Part shown: piece by piece, positions 27,599 to 28,869 of the stretch
Numbering within the stretch: position 1 is the first letter of the stretch
How the letters are laid out: the number at the start of each line of letters is the position of its first letter
NCBI GenBank assembly: GCA_034421995.1
Contig: DAOUJY010000023.1
Coordinates: 1 to 28,869, forward strand
DNA: 28,869 nt
Origin: Bin87 sp034421995
Lineage (GTDB): Bacteria; Chloroflexota; Dehalococcoidia; Lucifugimonadales; UBA3495
Direction: 5' to 3'
The notes under the pieces: generated by a model
Seen by the model: the letters and a program-made list of their open reading frames with translations, nothing else
Told to the model about the DNA's origin: nothing
The model's database searches: none
Program-made: the position numbers and the translations under genes

Positions 27599-28546
27599 TT
27601 AGGCGACAGTGACATATTCGGCCACCCAGGGGGTGCCGCGTTGCGCCACGGCGTTCAGTTGCAGCAGCAGTTTCCGCATCACCGCGACCAGGGCCGCTTT
27701 TTTGGCCTTGCCCCGCTGGCACAAGCCTTGATAGAAATCCCGCAGGTCCGGGTGATGTCGCGCCGCCGACTGGGCCGCCATGTACAGTACCCGGCGCACC
27801 GAGCCGCGTCCGCCCCGGATGCTGCGCCGGCCCTAGTGTCGTCCGCTGTCGTTAGCCCAGGGGGCCAGGCCGCTCATCGCCGTCAGGGCCTTGCCTTCCA
27901 GCCGGCCCAGTTCCGGCAGTTCGGCCACCAGGGTGGCCGCGGTCAAGGGGCCGATGCCGGGGATGCTCTGATAAAGCCGAGCCGGTCGGGACAAGACTGC
28001 GCTGTCCGACAACAAGGTCTGATATTCGGCGTCCAGTTGGGCGATTTCATCGTCCAGCCAGGCGATGTGCCGCCGCAGGGAAGCCGCGGCCCCGGGAGAA
28101 AGTCCCCGGTCCAGACGGTTCCTTTCCTGCACCCGCTGCCGCACCAGTTGTTCCCGGCGCCGCAGCGTGTCCCGCAACTCAGCCCGGTTCGGTTCAGCCT
28201 CCGGTTCGGGACTTTCTGGGCAGTCAAAGGCGGCGCCGTAACGGGCCAGCGCCTGGGCATCCAGGCGGTCGGTCTTGGTCAACAGGCCGCAAGCCTGAGC
28301 GTAGGCGCGCACCCGGTTGGGATGGGCCCGATGGGCGGGCAGTCCGGCTTCGCGCAGGGCCTCTGCCAAAGGCAACTCGTAGCCGCCGGTGGGTTCGTAC
28401 ACCACTTGGGCGATGCACTGAGGCCCCAGCCAGTCCAGCAGGGCGGCGATGCCCTCCGGATCGTTGGCGAAGCGCTGGGACGGTCCGGCGGCCACCGCGG
28501 CGTCCAGGTGGACTTTGCTGACGTCGATGCCCACTACCTGGTTCAT
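27599..28546 (-). pseudogene. IS110-family DEDD recombinase (transposase) with in-frame amber stop
   Basis: The reading frame encodes 314 residues plus one internal TAG at 27833-27835. The N-terminal RuvC-like domain shows GIDVSK (D8), VYEPTGGYE (E51) and TKTDRLDA (D93, D96), the full DEDD set. The C-terminal Transposase_20 domain has SIPGIGPLTAATLVAEL and SGLAPWANDSGRH. After the TAG the same frame continues GRRSIRGGRGSVRRVLYMAAQ, exactly the expected family continuation, to a TAA at 27599. It is thus a point nonsense change, not a frameshift. Without readthrough the product loses about 78 residues. The Met at 28546 has GGAGGG upstream. IS110 enzymes insert DNA guided by a bridge RNA. Confidence 0.9.
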
Positions 28547-28758
28547 TGCGCCCTCCTTGCTCCGGTGTGATAATGCCGCTGGCAGCCGTCCTCCGCACTT
28601 GCGATGCGGGCCTGGTGTCCCATGTATCCGTTCGGAGCCCACGGCTGCTTTGCTGGCGCAAGGGGTGTCCTACTCTCACGCGTACCCGGTTTGGTGGCGT
28701 TGAATGGCGAAGAGGTGGTCAGGCGGATCGGGTGTGGCGAGATAGTATTCGTAACCCA
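28547..28758 (-). ncRNA. Candidate IS110 bridge RNA region
   Basis: On the recombinase strand, the 212 bp before the gene contain GCAGCCGT (complement of 28641-28648). This pairs perfectly with ACGGCTGC (complement of 28582-28589). The enclosed 51 nt hold CCGCA/TGCGG (28605-28609 with 28593-28597) and a small TCCG/CGGA hairpin (28627-28636). GGACACC occurs twice, once outside the long stem (28664-28670) and once inside (28614-28620). In the IS110 group the bridge RNA is made from this left-end region. Structure and position fit, but donor and target loops cannot be assigned without the element ends. Confidence 0.5.
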
Positions 28759-28868
28759 AGCTAGGCTTTACGCAATTCAAGCCGCGTAAGCGAGGGAATC
28801 CACCATTCGGTGGTACAGGGTGACGGGAAGTTCTCGTACATCAGGGTCGCCGGCTGACAGTGATAAAC
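28759..28868 (-). repeat. Right copy of 110-bp terminal inverted repeat
   Basis: This is the exact reverse complement of 1-110. Its inner edge abuts the 5' region of the IS110 element. It carries the same hairpin and pseudoknot in minus-strand orientation. The same element edge therefore occurs at two different genomic junctions. Confidence 0.93.
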
Positions 28869-28869
28869 C

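Larger units (their letters stand above)
27575..28758 (-). mobile_element. IS110-family insertion sequence (boundaries approximate)
   Basis: The element comprises the recombinase gene and its 5' non-coding region. IS110 elements lack inverted repeats, so the ends cannot be read off directly. One end must lie between the REP-like hairpin (ending 27574) and the stop codon at 27599; the other lies at or before the edge of the 110-bp terminal repeat. Transposase size and the roughly 210-bp 5' region fit the IS110 group. Confidence 0.7.

Noticed and set aside
27527..28570. A 347-codon plus-strand open frame across the IS110 region
   Set aside because: It is exactly antisense to a convincing DEDD recombinase with catalytic residues and a ribosome binding site. 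The translation is low in complexity and matches no family.
1..28869. The window as a circular replicon or an inverted-repeat-ended linear plasmid
   Set aside because: The ends match only in inverted orientation, so they do not close a circle. Core chromosomal operons, and a methyltransferase gene cut by the repeat, argue for a chromosomal fragment ending in a multicopy element.

Overview
The window is a 28.9 kb stretch of GC-rich bacterial chromosome that looks like one complete metagenomic contig. Its two ends are the same 110-bp sequence in inverted orientation (1-110 and 28759-28868), which is how an assembly stops at a multicopy element. Several things suggest a Chloroflexota lineage, perhaps SAR202 or other Dehalococcoidia-like bacteria: the gene order rpsB-tsf-pyrH-frr-uppS-cdsA-dxr-rseP, a short 168-residue EF-Ts, high GC, many scattered short palindromes, and an accessory set of hydrolases, an SDR, an EthD protein and an HpaB-type monooxygenase. 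That placement is inference; the window has no rRNA marker.

Layout. 1-1800: a DNA N6-adenine methyltransferase (restriction-modification type) cut off by the terminal repeat. 1800-3000: EthD-domain protein and an SDR lacking the usual YxxxK. 3000-4450: rplJ-rplL, with their own promoter, an L10-type leader RNA and a terminator/attenuator. 4500-5750: a tandem universal-stress protein, divergent from rplJ, with a strong promoter and a CRP-like palindrome. 6000-7940: APS kinase overlapping a sulfotransferase, that is, a PAPS maker next to a PAPS user. 8000-11600: CE7-like hydrolase, fused nucleotidyltransferase-HEPN protein, HpaB-family oxygenase. 11650-16300 (minus strand): a small membrane protein, a lipoprotein with two nearly identical PstS domains in one chain, and a proline aminopeptidase. 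16500-18740: small zinc-ribbon protein, dienelactone hydrolase, and a two-gene unit ending in a retropepsin-like aspartic protease.

18777-27354 (minus strand): the translation and envelope operon, carrying ribosomal protein S2, EF-Ts, UMP kinase, ribosome recycling factor, undecaprenyl diphosphate synthase, CDP-diglyceride synthase, DXP reductoisomerase and the site-2 protease. It is interrupted by an overlapping pair of small genes resembling DUF4258 and DUF2283, between frr and uppS, and by a small membrane protein gene between dxr and rseP.

27600-28758: an IS110-family element whose recombinase carries an in-frame amber codon. Its 5' non-coding region folds in a way compatible with a bridge RNA.

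Two families of non-coding repeats punctuate the intergenic spaces: four copies of a roughly 107-117-bp inverted repeat with GTCAGAATCAGGATT-type ends, and five 28-bp palindromes (GTAGGGGCGA... or GCCGGGGCGA...). No tRNA, rRNA or CRISPR array was seen. Many long open frames antisense to real genes are GC-rich shadows and are left out.
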